From assembly GCF_003814705.1 (NCBI RefSeq), contig NZ_RKRA01000001.1:2418001-2482000 (forward strand): a stretch of DNA of 64,000 nucleotides. Reading direction: 5' to 3'. This stretch comes from Georgenia muralis (lineage in GTDB: Bacteria > Actinomycetota > Actinomycetes > Actinomycetales > Actinomycetaceae). This document shows, one piece after another, positions 1 through 8,406 of this stretch. The number at the start of each line of letters is the position of its first letter. The stretch's first letter is position 1. The position numbers and the translations under genes are program-made. The notes under the pieces were generated by a model. It saw only the letters and a program-made list of their open reading frames with translations. It was not told where the DNA came from and did no database searches.

Positions 1-148
1 GCTCCAGCGGCCACGTGAGGATCCGGACCTCGTCGAAGCCTCGGGTCAGCGCCGCCTCGGCGAGGTTGCGCGCCTCGCCGGAGTGGCCGCAGATCACCGG
101 GTCGGCGCGCACGACGATCACCAGGCGGCGGTCGGGTCGCTCGGTCAT
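1..148 (-). CDS. Unidentified protein, N-terminal fragment (possible glycosyltransferase)
   Basis: Only the first 49 codons lie in the window; the gene runs off the left edge. The ATG overlaps the stop of the GH92 gene as ATGA, so the two are probably translationally coupled. The fragment opens with a beta-strand (RRLVIVVRADPVICGHSGEA) and continues with a helix, strand pattern (ARNLAEAALTRGFDEVRILTWP). This looks like the Rossmann-type start of a GT-B glycosyltransferase, but no catalytic part is visible and the family is a guess. The coupling to an alpha-mannosidase would suit a glycan-related role. Confidence 0.55.
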   Translation of the reverse strand, partial: MTERPDRRLVIVVRADPVICGHSGEARNLAEAALTRGFDEVRILTWPLE

Positions 149-2373
149 GGAACCTCCGGTCGGGGGATGGGGTGGGTGGAGGCCGACGGCGGTCGACCGT
201 CGTGGCCCCACCCGGTGGGGGTGTCACCGAGCTCGAGGGCGAGGTGGCCACCGTGGTGGACCTCGTCGCCGCCGAGCCAGGTGCGCTCCAGGGGCTCGCC
301 GTTCAGCGTGGCGGCGCGGACGTATTGTGCACGACCGCCGGGCTCCGGCTCGACGAACCCGGTCGTGGTGATCTCGAAGGCCCCGCCGGCGACCGCCAGG
401 CGCGCGCGGGGGAAGGACGGGGCGTTGACGAGGAAGAGGTGCTGACCCGCCACGGGGAAGAGCCCGAGCGAGGCCCAGACGTACCACGAGCTCAGCCCGC
501 CGGAGTCGTCGTTGCCCGGCAGGCCGCCCCGGCCGGTCCCGAACTGCTGGTTGACCACGGCGTGGACGACCTCGGCGGTGCGGTCCGGGCGCCCGGCGTA
601 GTGGTAGGCCCACGGGGCGTCCATGTCCGGCTCGTTGTTGAGGCCCTCGAACCGGCCCAGCGCGTAGCCCTCGGCGAGCTCCGCCGTCGTGGGGGCCAGG
701 CCCGGCAGCCGCACGGGGGCAGCGCCGTAGCCGAAGAAGGTGTCGAGCATGCCGACGAACGCCTCGTCGCCCCCGGCGAGGTCGATCCGGGCGGCCATGT
801 CGTGCAGCAGTCGGAAGGAGTAGTTCCACGGTCCGCCCTCGTAGAAGGTGGAGTCGCGCAGCAGTCCGGTCGCGGGGTCGTAGGCCGCGGCCCACCCGCG
901 GGCGAGGCGGTCGAACTGGGCGGCGAGCGTCCGGTCACCGACGTGGGCGGCGACCTTGGCGGTGCACCAGTACCCGAACGCGAGGTCGAGGGTGTGGCTG
1001 ATGGGGTGGGCCACCCCGCGCAGGAGGTACTCCTCGCCGTAGGTGCGGCGAAGGTCGTTGTGCATGTGGACCAGGGCCCAGTCCCAGTCCAGCGGCAGGC
1101 CGGCCTGGCACAGGTCCGCCAGGAACGTGTGGGCGAGCGCGCTGCCCTGCCGCGAGAACCGGTCGGCCCCGCGGGCCATGCGGTAGCCGACGGGGAGGTT
1201 GCCCTCCTCCTCGCAGATGGTCAGCAGGGCCCGGGCGAGCTCGACGGCGCGGCGGGGCAGCAGCGTCGTCAGCAGCGGCAGCTGGGTGCGGTAGATGTCC
1301 CACATCGTGGAGATGTCGAAGGCGAACGGCCCGTCCCCGGGCCAGAAGGGGCTCTCGGCCGGGGCGAAGGAGGGCTTGACGAGAGAGTGGTAGAGGGCGG
1401 TGGAGAAGACGGTCCGGCGCTCGGGGGAGGAGGTCTCGACCTCGACGAGGTCGAGGTGCTCCGCCCAGGTCCTCGCCGTGGCCGCCCGGCGGGAGGCGAA
1501 GCTCGAGCGGGCCGGGCCGCAGTCGAGGTAGAGGTTCTCCCTCGCCTGCTCGGGCCCCCGCAGCGAGAAGCCCATGCGCAGCTCCACGCTCTGCCCGGCC
1601 TCGGCCGGCCCGGCCCACATGAGCCCGAAGGAGCGCAGGGTGGTGGGGCGGATGGCGTCGAAGTCCAGCCGGGTCCCGCCGGGCATGAGCCGCCGGTCGT
1701 ACCACAGCAGCTGACGCCAGTCGGTGTCGCACTCCAGGTGCACGGCCAGGGGCGCGCCCTCGACGACGATCTGGCCCTGCGCCACCCCCGGTCCCACGCT
1801 CTGCAGGTACGCCCGCAGCGGCACGGTCGCGCCGAAGGGGATGGCCAGACCGCCGAGGGAGAGGTCGACCACGAGCCGGGCGTCGTGGTGGCGCGGGAAC
1901 GTGTACCGGTGCACGGCGCTCTTGGGCCCCACCGTCACCTCGCACCGGATCCCCGTGGACAGCGTGGCGCTGTACCAGCCCGGCTCGGCCTCCTCGTCCT
2001 CGATCTCCCACAGGGTGCCCAGGGCGTCCAGGGGCTCGACCATGGGGGTGACGCGGAAGTAGTTGTAGTACTTGCGGATCGCTCCGGTGCCCGACTGCTG
2101 GAAGTGGGTCACGCCCGAGGCGAGCTGACGGTCGTGCATCGGGGCCGGCACGCCCTCGGTGCTGAGGTCGTAGCGCCCGTAGCCGGTGGGGTAGGCCCCG
2201 GAGTAGGCGCAGGCGGAGACCATCCCGAGCGGGTAGGTCGCGCCCGGGTGGGTGTTGCCGATCTGCGGCTTGGGTGACCACCAGCGCGCCGCCAGCCCGG
2301 TGCGGTGGGGCAGGTCGGTGACCTCGGTGCCGATGAAGGGGTCGACCCGTGCGGGGGCCACCGGTGCGTTCAT
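145..2373 (-). CDS. GH92 family alpha-mannosidase
   Basis: 742 aa, a normal length for a GH92 exo-acting alpha-mannosidase, a Ca-dependent inverting enzyme that trims alpha-linked mannose. The N-terminal beta-sandwich region starts VDPFIGTEV. The C-terminal (alpha/alpha)6-barrel region carries the family signatures NNEPDMD (about residue 578; its Glu matches the catalytic acid) and PGNDDSGGLSSWYVW (about residue 619; its Asp residues match the base). No signal peptide or membrane segment is visible, so it is probably cytoplasmic and acts on imported mannosides; many relatives are secreted. The start has a TAGGGT hexamer 6 nt upstream and no Shine-Dalgarno, suggesting leaderless translation. 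The next gene overlaps its stop. Confidence 0.93.
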   Translation of the reverse strand: MNAPVAPARVDPFIGTEVTDLPHRTGLAARWWSPKPQIGNTHPGATYPLGMVSACAYSGAYPTGYGRYDLSTEGVPAPMHDRQLASGVTHFQQSGTGAIRKYYNYFRVTPMVEPLDALGTLWEIEDEEAEPGWYSATLSTGIRCEVTVGPKSAVHRYTFPRHHDARLVVDLSLGGLAIPFGATVPLRAYLQSVGPGVAQGQIVVEGAPLAVHLECDTDWRQLLWYDRRLMPGGTRLDFDAIRPTTLRSFGLMWAGPAEAGQSVELRMGFSLRGPEQARENLYLDCGPARSSFASRRAATARTWAEHLDLVEVETSSPERRTVFSTALYHSLVKPSFAPAESPFWPGDGPFAFDISTMWDIYRTQLPLLTTLLPRRAVELARALLTICEEEGNLPVGYRMARGADRFSRQGSALAHTFLADLCQAGLPLDWDWALVHMHNDLRRTYGEEYLLRGVAHPISHTLDLAFGYWCTAKVAAHVGDRTLAAQFDRLARGWAAAYDPATGLLRDSTFYEGGPWNYSFRLLHDMAARIDLAGGDEAFVGMLDTFFGYGAAPVRLPGLAPTTAELAEGYALGRFEGLNNEPDMDAPWAYHYAGRPDRTAEVVHAVVNQQFGTGRGGLPGNDDSGGLSSWYVWASLGLFPVAGQHLFLVNAPSFPRARLAVAGGAFEITTTGFVEPEPGGRAQYVRAATLNGEPLERTWLGGDEVHHGGHLALELGDTPTGWGHDGRPPSASTHPIPRPEVP

Positions 2374-2385
2374 GGCCCAACCCTA
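2374..2385 (-). promoter_or_regulatory. Leaderless-type -10 element of the GH92 gene
   Basis: On the minus strand TAGGGT (2380-2385) is followed by a 6-nt gap and then the ATG at 2373. This spacing puts the transcription start on or next to the start codon. No -35 hexamer or Shine-Dalgarno is evident. Confidence 0.5.
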
Positions 2386-2466
2386 GGGACGGGCCCGCGA
2401 GCCGTCGTCGCTGCCATGCGGGCAACGTAGGGGGTGAAGATGTCCGGTGGGTTACGCCGCCCGCGG

Positions 2467-2472
2467 GAGAAT
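2467..2472 (+). promoter_or_regulatory. Possible -10 element of ltaE
   Basis: GAGAAT lies 6 nt upstream of the ATG at 2479. It is an imperfect match to TAnnnT, but the position is the same as at other starts in the window and there is no Shine-Dalgarno. Confidence 0.35.
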
Positions 2473-2478
2473 CGGTCC

Positions 2479-3495
2479 ATGACCTCCCGCGGCTTCACCT
2501 CCGACAACGCCTCCGGCGTCCACCCGGCCGTCCTGGCCGCCATCGCGGCGGCGGGCGAGGGCCACGAACCCTCGTACGGCGGGGACCGGACCACCGCCGC
2601 GCTCGGCGAGAGGGTGAGCGAGGTCTTCGGCCCGGACGCGCGGATCTTCCCGGTCTTCAACGGCACCGGCGCGAACGTCGTCGCCCTGCAGGCGATGCTC
2701 CAGCGGTGGGACGCCGCCGTCGCCACCGAGGTCTCCCACATGGTCACCGACGAGTCCACGGCGCCACAGCTGGTCGGCGGGACCCGGATCGTCACCGTCG
2801 CGCACGCCGGCGGCAAGGCGACGCCGGCCACCCTCGCGCCGGCGTTCGACGCCTACGACGGCACCGTCCACCACGCCCGGCCGGCGGCCGTGAGCCTGGC
2901 CCAGAGCACCGAGCTGGGCACGGTCTACACCGGCGCCGAGCTCGCCGCCGTCACCGCGTTCGCCCGCGACCGGGGGGCCCGGGTCCACGTCGACGGCGCG
3001 CGGCTGGCCAACGCCGCCGCCCGCCACGACGTCGGTCTCGCCGAGGCCTGCGCCGGCGCGGACGTCGTCTCCCTGGGTGCCACCAAGAACGGCGCCATGT
3101 TCGGCGACGCCGTCCTCGTCCTGGACCCCGCGCTCGCCGAGCCGGTGGACCGCCTGCGCAAGGCGTCCACCCAGCTGGCCTCGAAGATGCGATTCGTCTC
3201 CGCCCAGCTCCTCGCCCTGCTCACGGACGACCTGTGGCTGACCGGGGCCCGCCACGCCAACGCCGTCGCCGACCACCTCGCCGCGCGCCTGGGCGACCTC
3301 GGCGTCGCGCTGCGCCACCCCGTCGAGGCCAACGCCGTGTTCTTCGCGGTCGACCCGCGCGTGCTGCCGGCGCTGGTGGCCGAGGCTCCGGTCCTCGCCT
3401 GGGACGCGGGGACCGTGCGGGCGGTCGCCTCGTTCGACTCCACCGAGGAGGACGTCGAGGCCCTGGTCACCGTGGTGGCGCGGCACCTGGGTTGA
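2479..3495 (+). CDS. ltaE: Low-specificity L-threonine aldolase
   Basis: 338 aa. A PLP-dependent fold-type I enzyme that splits threonine or allo-threonine to glycine and acetaldehyde in the cytoplasm. The N-terminus FTSDNASGVHPAV is the family opening. HVDGARLANAA (170-180) holds the Asp that contacts the PLP ring nitrogen, and SLGATKNGAMFGDA places the Schiff-base lysine at about residue 203. The ATG at 2479 is chosen because the conserved FTSDN begins five residues later; an upstream in-frame ATG at 2434 would add a non-conserved tail. It diverges from the GH92 gene. Whether it prefers L-threo or L-allo substrates cannot be told. Confidence 0.93.
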   Translation: MTSRGFTSDNASGVHPAVLAAIAAAGEGHEPSYGGDRTTAALGERVSEVFGPDARIFPVFNGTGANVVALQAMLQRWDAAVATEVSHMVTDESTAPQLVGGTRIVTVAHAGGKATPATLAPAFDAYDGTVHHARPAAVSLAQSTELGTVYTGAELAAVTAFARDRGARVHVDGARLANAAARHDVGLAEACAGADVVSLGATKNGAMFGDAVLVLDPALAEPVDRLRKASTQLASKMRFVSAQLLALLTDDLWLTGARHANAVADHLAARLGDLGVALRHPVEANAVFFAVDPRVLPALVAEAPVLAWDAGTVRAVASFDSTEEDVEALVTVVARHLG

Positions 3496-3531
3496 CGCGC
3501 CTGGGACCTTCCGGCGTCGGGCCCGCGTCTC

Positions 3532-3537
3532 TAGGGT
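3532..3537 (+). promoter_or_regulatory. Leaderless-type -10 element of the CoA-transferase gene
   Basis: TAGGGT stands 7 nt before the ATG at 3545. It argues against the in-frame GTG at 3536, which lies inside the hexamer. Confidence 0.5.
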
Positions 3538-3544
3538 GCCGTCC

Positions 3545-4983
3545 ATGGTGGAGCACGGCTGGCCGGAGCTGCCGGGTGCAGCCGACGGGTCCGACGTCCC
3601 GGCCGTGACGGACGTGGTCACCCGACCCGTGCCGACCGTCGGACCCGTGCCGACCGTCGGACCCGTGCCGACCGTCGGACCCGTGCCGGTCACCGGACCT
3701 CGACGCCTGTGGGCGGGTCCGCTCGACGTCGAGGGGCTCGCCGTGGCGTCCGTGCGGGAGTGTGCGCGCGCCGCCGCAGAGCTCGCGGCAGCCCGGGGCA
3801 CCGACCTGGCCGTCTCCGTCGACAGCCAGGACGTCGCCGCGGCCTTCGACTCCTTCGGCCACCTGCGCCTCGACGGCCGGCCGCTCCAGGCGTGGGCGCC
3901 CCTGTCCGGATTCTTCGCCGCTGCCGACGGGTGGGTGCGCCTGCACGCCAACTACCCCCACCACCGCCGTGCCCTGCTCGACGCCCTGCACCTCGACGCC
4001 CTGCACCTCGACGGCGGCGCGGCGGACGGCGACGAGCGTCGGGACCCGGTGGCCCGCGCGGTGGCCCGCCTGCCCGCCGCGGAGGTCGAGGCGCGCGTGC
4101 GGGCCCGCGGAGGGGCCGCGGCGGCCGTGCGGAGCGAGCGTCGGTGGCGCGGCCTCGGCCACGGCGGCGGGCCGCTCGTCGCGATGACCGCCGCCGGCCC
4201 GGCCAGGGTCCTCCCCGCGACGCCACCCCCGGGGGCGCCGCTCGCCGGGGTGCGGATCCTCGACCTCACCCGGGTCATCGCCGGTCCCACGGCCACCCGG
4301 GTGCTCGGGGCCCTCGGTGCGGACGTCCTCAGGGTGGACCCGCCACACCTGCCGGAGCTGCCCGACCAGCACCTCGACACCGGCTTCGCGAAGCGCTCGG
4401 CCGTGGCCGACCTGCGCGACCACGCCACAGCGGCGCGCGTCGAGGAGCTCCTGGGCACCGCCCACGCCGTCGTCGCGGGGTACCGGCCCGGAGCCCTGGG
4501 CCGTCTCGGTCTCGACGGCGCAGCCCTGGCGCTGCGCCACCCCCGGCTCGTCGTCGTCGAGCTGTCCGCCTGGGGCCGGGGGCCGTGGGCGCACGAGCGC
4601 GGCTTCGACAGCCTCGTGCAGGCCGCCACCGGCATCGCCGAGCGGTACGGCACGACGGCGCCCGACGGGGCGTGGCGCCCCGGCGCCCTGCCCGTCCAGG
4701 CCCTCGACCACGCCACCGGCTACCCGGCGGCCGCGGCCGCCATGCGCCTGCTCGCGGCGGCCGGGTGCGGATCAGCCTCGCGCGCACGGCGGGGGAGCTC
4801 CTCGCGAGCCCGGCCCCGCCGGAGGGTCCGCCGGGCGATCCGGCGGTGACGGGGGAGCGGCGCACCGCCGTCACCTACCGTGGCACGCTCACGTACGTCC
4901 CCGTCCCCCTGCGGGTGGGGGGCCGGCTGTGGGACCACCCCCCGCCGCAGGAGTACGGCTCCGCCTCGCTGGCGTGGCTGTGA
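3545..4983 (+). pseudogene. Family III (CaiB/BaiF-like) CoA-transferase, frameshifted near the 3' end
   Basis: The frame beginning at ATG 3545 encodes a CaiB/BaiF-type protein, with the core RILDLTRVIAGPTATRVLG and GADVLRVDPP around residues 235-265. It runs cleanly to about nt 4757 and then becomes arginine-rich non-homologous sequence ending at 4849. The typical C-terminus (GGRVRISLARTAGELLASP through PQEYGSASLAWL) continues in another frame to a stop at 4981-4983. One small indel at about 4755-4770 therefore splits the gene. It may be a real pseudogene or a sequencing error in GC-rich DNA. The N-terminus carries a PVPTVG tandem repeat. It converges with the aldo/keto reductase gene, with 3 nt between stops. 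The substrate is unknown. Confidence 0.75.
3625..3689 (+). repeat. 18-bp in-frame tandem repeat (PVPTVG coding)
   Basis: Three perfect copies of an 18-bp unit (3625-3642, 3643-3660, 3661-3678) and a partial fourth. They encode (PVPTVG)n in the N-terminal tail of the CoA-transferase gene. Confidence 0.9.
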
Positions 4984-4986
4984 GCG

Positions 4987-5982
4987 CTACCAGCGGTGGT
5001 GGACCTGCGCCCGGATCCGCTCGTCGTAGAGGCGCTCGACCGCGGCGAGCAGCTCCTCGGAGAGCTCGGGCAGCTCACCCGCGGCGGCGTTGGCGCGCGC
5101 CTGCTCCGCGTTGCGCGCCCCGGGGATCACGGAGGTCACGCCCGGCTGCTGGACGATCCACCGCAGCGCCACCTGCGCCGGGGTGGCGCCCGCCGGCCCG
5201 AGCTCGGCGGCGAGGGCGCTGAACTCCCTCGCGGCGTCCACGCCCGTGTCGTAGTCGACCCCCGAGAAGGTCTCCCCGACGTCGAAGCTCTCGCCGTGAC
5301 GGTTGTAGGTGCGGTGGTCGCGCGGGGCGAAGACCGTGTCGTGGGTGTAGCGCCCGGACAGCAGCCCCGAGGCCAGCGGCACCCGCGCGATGATCCCCAC
5401 GCCCTTCTCCGCGGCGGTGGGCAGCACCTGCTCGAGGGGCTTGCGGCGGAAGGCGTTGAGGATGATCTGCACGCTCGCCAGGCCCGGGTGCTCCATGGCG
5501 GCGAGGGCCTCGTCGCAGGTCTCGACGCTGACGCCGTAGGCCGCGATCCGGCCCTCGTCCACGAGGGTCTCGAGCGCCTCGAAGACGGCGTCGTCACCGT
5601 GGACCACGGTGGGCGGGCAGTGCAGCTGGACCAGGTCGAGCCGCTCGACCCCGAGGTTCTGCCGGGACCGGTCGGTCCAGGCCCGGAACGCCTCGAGGTG
5701 GTAGTTCTCGGGCACCTGCTCGACCCGCCGGCCCATCTTCGTCGCGACGGTGACCGCCGGCCCGGCGTGCGCGCGCAGGAAGGCACCGATGATCGACTCG
5801 CTGCGCCCGTCGCCGTAGACGTCGGCGGTGTCGAAGAACGTCACCCCGGCGTCGACGGCCGCCTCGAGCACACCGCGCGCCTGGGACTCGTCCACCTCAC
5901 CCCAGTCCGCGCCCAGCTGCCATGTCCCCAGGCCCACCACCGAGACCTCGCGCCCCGTCGCGCCCAGCACCCGTTCCTCCAT
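4987..5982 (-). CDS. Aldo/keto reductase
   Basis: 331 aa, a full-length AKR-superfamily NADPH-dependent oxidoreductase of (beta/alpha)8 fold. The catalytic tetrad can be placed: Asp51 and Tyr56 (FFDTADVYGDG), Lys82 (ATKMG) and His121 (LVQLHCPP). The closest named group is the general predicted aldo/keto reductases of the YhdN/Tas kind, so the substrate is not predictable. The ATG at 5982 is preceded by a purine-rich AGAGGGG. It diverges from the FMN reductase gene across about 220 bp. Confidence 0.92.
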   Translation of the reverse strand: MEERVLGATGREVSVVGLGTWQLGADWGEVDESQARGVLEAAVDAGVTFFDTADVYGDGRSESIIGAFLRAHAGPAVTVATKMGRRVEQVPENYHLEAFRAWTDRSRQNLGVERLDLVQLHCPPTVVHGDDAVFEALETLVDEGRIAAYGVSVETCDEALAAMEHPGLASVQIILNAFRRKPLEQVLPTAAEKGVGIIARVPLASGLLSGRYTHDTVFAPRDHRTYNRHGESFDVGETFSGVDYDTGVDAAREFSALAAELGPAGATPAQVALRWIVQQPGVTSVIPGARNAEQARANAAAGELPELSEELLAAVERLYDERIRAQVHHRW

Positions 5983-6154
5983 GTCCGCTTCCCCTCTCGT
6001 CGTTGTCCGGCGTCCATCCTGCCCCCGATCACCGCCCCGTGCGTGCCGGGCCGCGGCGGAGCGGGTGCCGGAGGGGCCCCGGCCGGGGCGGGTAGCGCTC
6101 GCCCGGGAGCGGCGGGCGGGACCCCGGTCCCGGGGCGGCGCGGCGAGGCGCCGG

Positions 6155-6160
6155 TAGTGT
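6155..6160 (+). promoter_or_regulatory. -10-like hexamer upstream of the FMN reductase gene
   Basis: TAGTGT lies about 40 nt before the GTG at 6201, leaving room for a short leader with the strong GGAGGAG ribosome site at 6189-6195. No clear -35 is seen. Confidence 0.35.
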
Positions 6161-6200
6161 GCCGGAACGTCCGGTTCGACCCAACGGCGGAGGAGTAACC

Positions 6201-6905
6201 GTGATCCGACTCGCCATCGTCTCGGCGTCCACGAGCCCCAACCGCACGGGCAGCCCCATCGCCGCGTGGGTCGCGGAGCGGGCCCGGCACTGCCGCGCCT
6301 TCGACGTGGACGAGATCGACCTCCAGCAGGTCGCCCTGCCCCTGTTCGACGAGCCGTTCCTGCCCCGCTACCGGCGCTACATGCACCCGCACACCCTGCG
6401 CTGGTCGGAGCGGGTCGAGAGCCAGGACGCCTTCGTCTTCGTCATGCCCGAGTACAACCGCGGGTACCCGGCCCTGCTGAAGAACGCCCTCGACTTCCTC
6501 GTGCAGGAGTGGGCGTTCAAGCCCGCCGGCATCGTCTCGTACGGGTCGGGGATGACCGCCGGTATCCGGGGCGCCGAGGCGCTGCGCGGTGTCCTCAGCG
6601 CCCTGCAGATGCATCCGGTGCGGGAGACGGTGATGGTGCCGTGCGTGGAGGCGCACCTCCACGGTGGTGTGTTCGCACCGACCCCTGGCATGGTGGAGGG
6701 CGCCGAGCTGATGCTCGAGTCGATCGTGCGGGCCGACGCGGCGATGAACCTGCTGCGCACCACGACCGAGGAGGTGGGCGGGCAGCAGGGCGACGACCCC
6801 GAGCTCGCCGACCGCGGTGAGGGCGGCTACTCCCCGCGACCGGCGCGGGACGAGCGGGAGGCGTGGCGGCGCTCCGCGATGGGCCCCGGCGGCGCTCGCG
6901 GCTGA
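6201..6905 (+). CDS. NAD(P)H-dependent FMN reductase family flavoprotein
   Basis: 234 aa, flavodoxin-like fold. The phosphate-binding loop follows the first strand (RLAIVSASTSPNRTGSPIA), and PEYNRGYPALLKNALDFL (about 87-104) is the hallmark of the NADPH-FMN reductase/azoreductase family. The last 40 residues are polar and probably disordered. GTG at 6201 is chosen for GGAGGAG five nt upstream and because beta-strand 1 starts at residue 3. The physiological acceptor (quinone, azo or nitro compound) is unknown. It stands alone, ahead of hup. Confidence 0.88.
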   Translation: MIRLAIVSASTSPNRTGSPIAAWVAERARHCRAFDVDEIDLQQVALPLFDEPFLPRYRRYMHPHTLRWSERVESQDAFVFVMPEYNRGYPALLKNALDFLVQEWAFKPAGIVSYGSGMTAGIRGAEALRGVLSALQMHPVRETVMVPCVEAHLHGGVFAPTPGMVEGAELMLESIVRADAAMNLLRTTTEEVGGQQGDDPELADRGEGGYSPRPARDEREAWRRSAMGPGGARG

Positions 6906-7044
6906 GCGGGGCGGCACGGCGGCACCCGGCGCGCGCAGACGACGCCCAGTGTGGCCTGTGTGACAGATGTGACGGGTGGGGTGGACCGACGGTCTCTCAA
7001 GACGGCCAGATCGGCGCAGACACGCGGAAAAGTGGCGTGTGCGG

Positions 7045-7074
7045 ACGACATCGGCGCCCGGCTGTGCGTAGTGT
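7045..7074 (+). promoter_or_regulatory. Candidate hup promoter
   Basis: ACGACA (7045-7050) and TAGTGT (7069-7074), spaced 18 nt, lie about 55 nt before the hup ATG. The -35 match is weak. Confidence 0.4.
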
Positions 7075-7084
7075 CGGGCGCAGC

Positions 7085-7103
7085 GGCACCCGATACGGGT
7101 GCC
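7085..7103 (+). other. Hairpin in the hup leader
   Basis: GGCACCCG, loop ATA, CGGGTGCC forms a perfect 8-bp stem in the presumed 5' leader, ending 14 nt before the purine-rich ribosome site at 7117-7123. It could stabilise the mRNA or tune translation; the function is not known. Confidence 0.5.
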
Positions 7104-7128
7104 CGTTCCGAACGATGAGAGGGTTTCT

Positions 7129-7410
7129 ATGTCCGTCAACCGCACCGAGCTCGTCGCCGCCGTCGCCGAGCGCGCCTCGCTCTCCAAGACCCAGGCCGAC
7201 GCCGCCCTGTCCGCGCTGCAGGACGTCCTCGTGGACTCCCTCGGCAAGGGCGAGGCCGTCAAGGTCACCGGTCTGCTGAGCGTGGAGCGCGTCGAGCGCG
7301 CCGCCCGCACCGGTCGCAACCCCCGCACCGGCGAGGAGATCCAGATCCCCGCCGGCTACGGCGTCAAGATCTCCGCCGGCTCGGCCCTGAAGAAGGCCGT
7401 TGCCAAGTGA
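7129..7410 (+). CDS. hup: HU-family nucleoid DNA-binding protein
   Basis: 93 aa, the classical bacterial HU/IHF length and not the long lysine-rich tailed form of mycobacteria. It begins with the dimerising helices (NRTELVAAVAERASLSKTQA) and has the beta-arm signature GRNPRTGEEIQIPAG at about 62-76, which wraps the DNA minor groove. It acts as a dimer bending and compacting the chromosome. ATG 7129 has GAGAGGG just upstream. A perfect terminator follows 20 nt after the stop, so it is monocistronic. Confidence 0.96.
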   Translation: MSVNRTELVAAVAERASLSKTQADAALSALQDVLVDSLGKGEAVKVTGLLSVERVERAARTGRNPRTGEEIQIPAGYGVKISAGSALKKAVAK

Positions 7411-7430
7411 CCCTGCGCTGACGCGCGAGG

Positions 7431-7461
7431 GACGGGCAGGACCACACCGGTCCTGCCCGTC
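7431..7461 (+). terminator. Terminator after hup
   Basis: A perfect 13-bp stem (7431-7443 with 7449-7461) around an ACACC loop, followed by TCGTCTTC. It separates hup from nagB. Confidence 0.85.
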
Positions 7462-7532
7462 TCGTCTTCACCGGCGCGGCGGCGACGCCCCGCGTCCCCG
7501 GCGCCCCGCGCCCCGAGCACCAGGAGAGTGAC

Positions 7533-8318
7533 GTGGAAGTCGTCATCCAGCCCGACGCGGCGGCCATCGCCCGGCTCGTGGCCGACGAGGTCCAGAGCCT
7601 CCTCGCGGCCCGCCCCGACGCGGTGCTCGGCCTGGCCACGGGTTCGAGCCCGCTGGCCGTGTACGACGAGCTCGTCCGCCGGTACGAGGCGGGCGTCCTG
7701 AGCCTCGCCCGGGTGCGGGCCTTCATGCTCGACGAGTACGTCGGGCTGCCGGACGACCACCCGGAGCGGTACCGGAACGTCATCGAGCGCGAGTTCGCCG
7801 GGCGGGTCGACCTTCCTGCCGGCGCGGTCCAGGGGCCCGACGGCAACGCCGAGGACCTGCCCGCCGCGTGCGCCGCCTACGAGGCGGCCATCGCCGCCGC
7901 GGGCGGGGTCGACCTCCAGCTCCTCGGCATCGGCAGCGACGGCCACATCGCCTTCAACGAGCCGGGTTCCTCCCTCGCCTCGCGCACCCGGATCAAGACC
8001 CTGACCTCCCAGACCCGGCGGGACAACGCCCGCTTCTTCGACGGCGACGTCGAGGCCGTCCCGCGGCACTGCCTCACGCAGGGTCTGGCGACGATCATGT
8101 CCGCCCGACACCTCGTCCTCGTCGCCACCGGCGCCGGCAAGGCCGAGGCCGTGCACCACCTGGTCGAGGGTCCCGTCAGCGCGATGTGGCCGGCCACGAT
8201 CATGCAGCACCACCCGCGAGCCACCGTGCTCGTCGACGACGCCGCGGCGTCGCGCCTGCAGCTGGCCGGCTACTACCGCGAGGTCTTCGCCGGCAAGCCC
8301 TCCTGGCAGGGACTCTGA
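7533..8318 (+). CDS. nagB: Glucosamine-6-phosphate deaminase
   Basis: 261 aa. Converts glucosamine-6-phosphate to fructose-6-phosphate and ammonia, the last step of amino-sugar catabolism. GLATGSSPLAVY (33-44) is the phosphate loop and MLDEYVGL carries the conserved Asp. LGIGSDGHIAFNEPG gives Asp136, His138 and Glu143, the counterparts of the E. coli catalytic residues. GTG 7533 has AGGAGAG four nt upstream. It is single here. Its substrate would be supplied by NagA (not in the window) from the GlcNAc-6-P made by the MurQ island at 44-55 kb and by any GlcNAc PTS. Confidence 0.95.
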   Translation: MEVVIQPDAAAIARLVADEVQSLLAARPDAVLGLATGSSPLAVYDELVRRYEAGVLSLARVRAFMLDEYVGLPDDHPERYRNVIEREFAGRVDLPAGAVQGPDGNAEDLPAACAAYEAAIAAAGGVDLQLLGIGSDGHIAFNEPGSSLASRTRIKTLTSQTRRDNARFFDGDVEAVPRHCLTQGLATIMSARHLVLVATGAGKAEAVHHLVEGPVSAMWPATIMQHHPRATVLVDDAAASRLQLAGYYREVFAGKPSWQGL

Positions 8319-8393
8319 CGCCGTCGGGACCTGGGTCCCTTGCGACGTCGACACCCGGGTGTGGCACCCGGGTGGGCCACCCGCGGCGGTGCT

Positions 8394-8399
8394 TAGACT
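8394..8399 (+). promoter_or_regulatory. Leaderless-type -10 element of the DUF3039 gene
   Basis: TAGACT stands 7 nt before the ATG at 8407, with no Shine-Dalgarno. Confidence 0.55.
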
Positions 8400-8406
8400 G
8401 GGTGCC

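Noticed and set aside
172-2277. A 701-codon plus-strand frame opposite the GH92 gene
   Set aside because: It is a low-complexity shadow; the minus-strand frame has full GH92 signatures.
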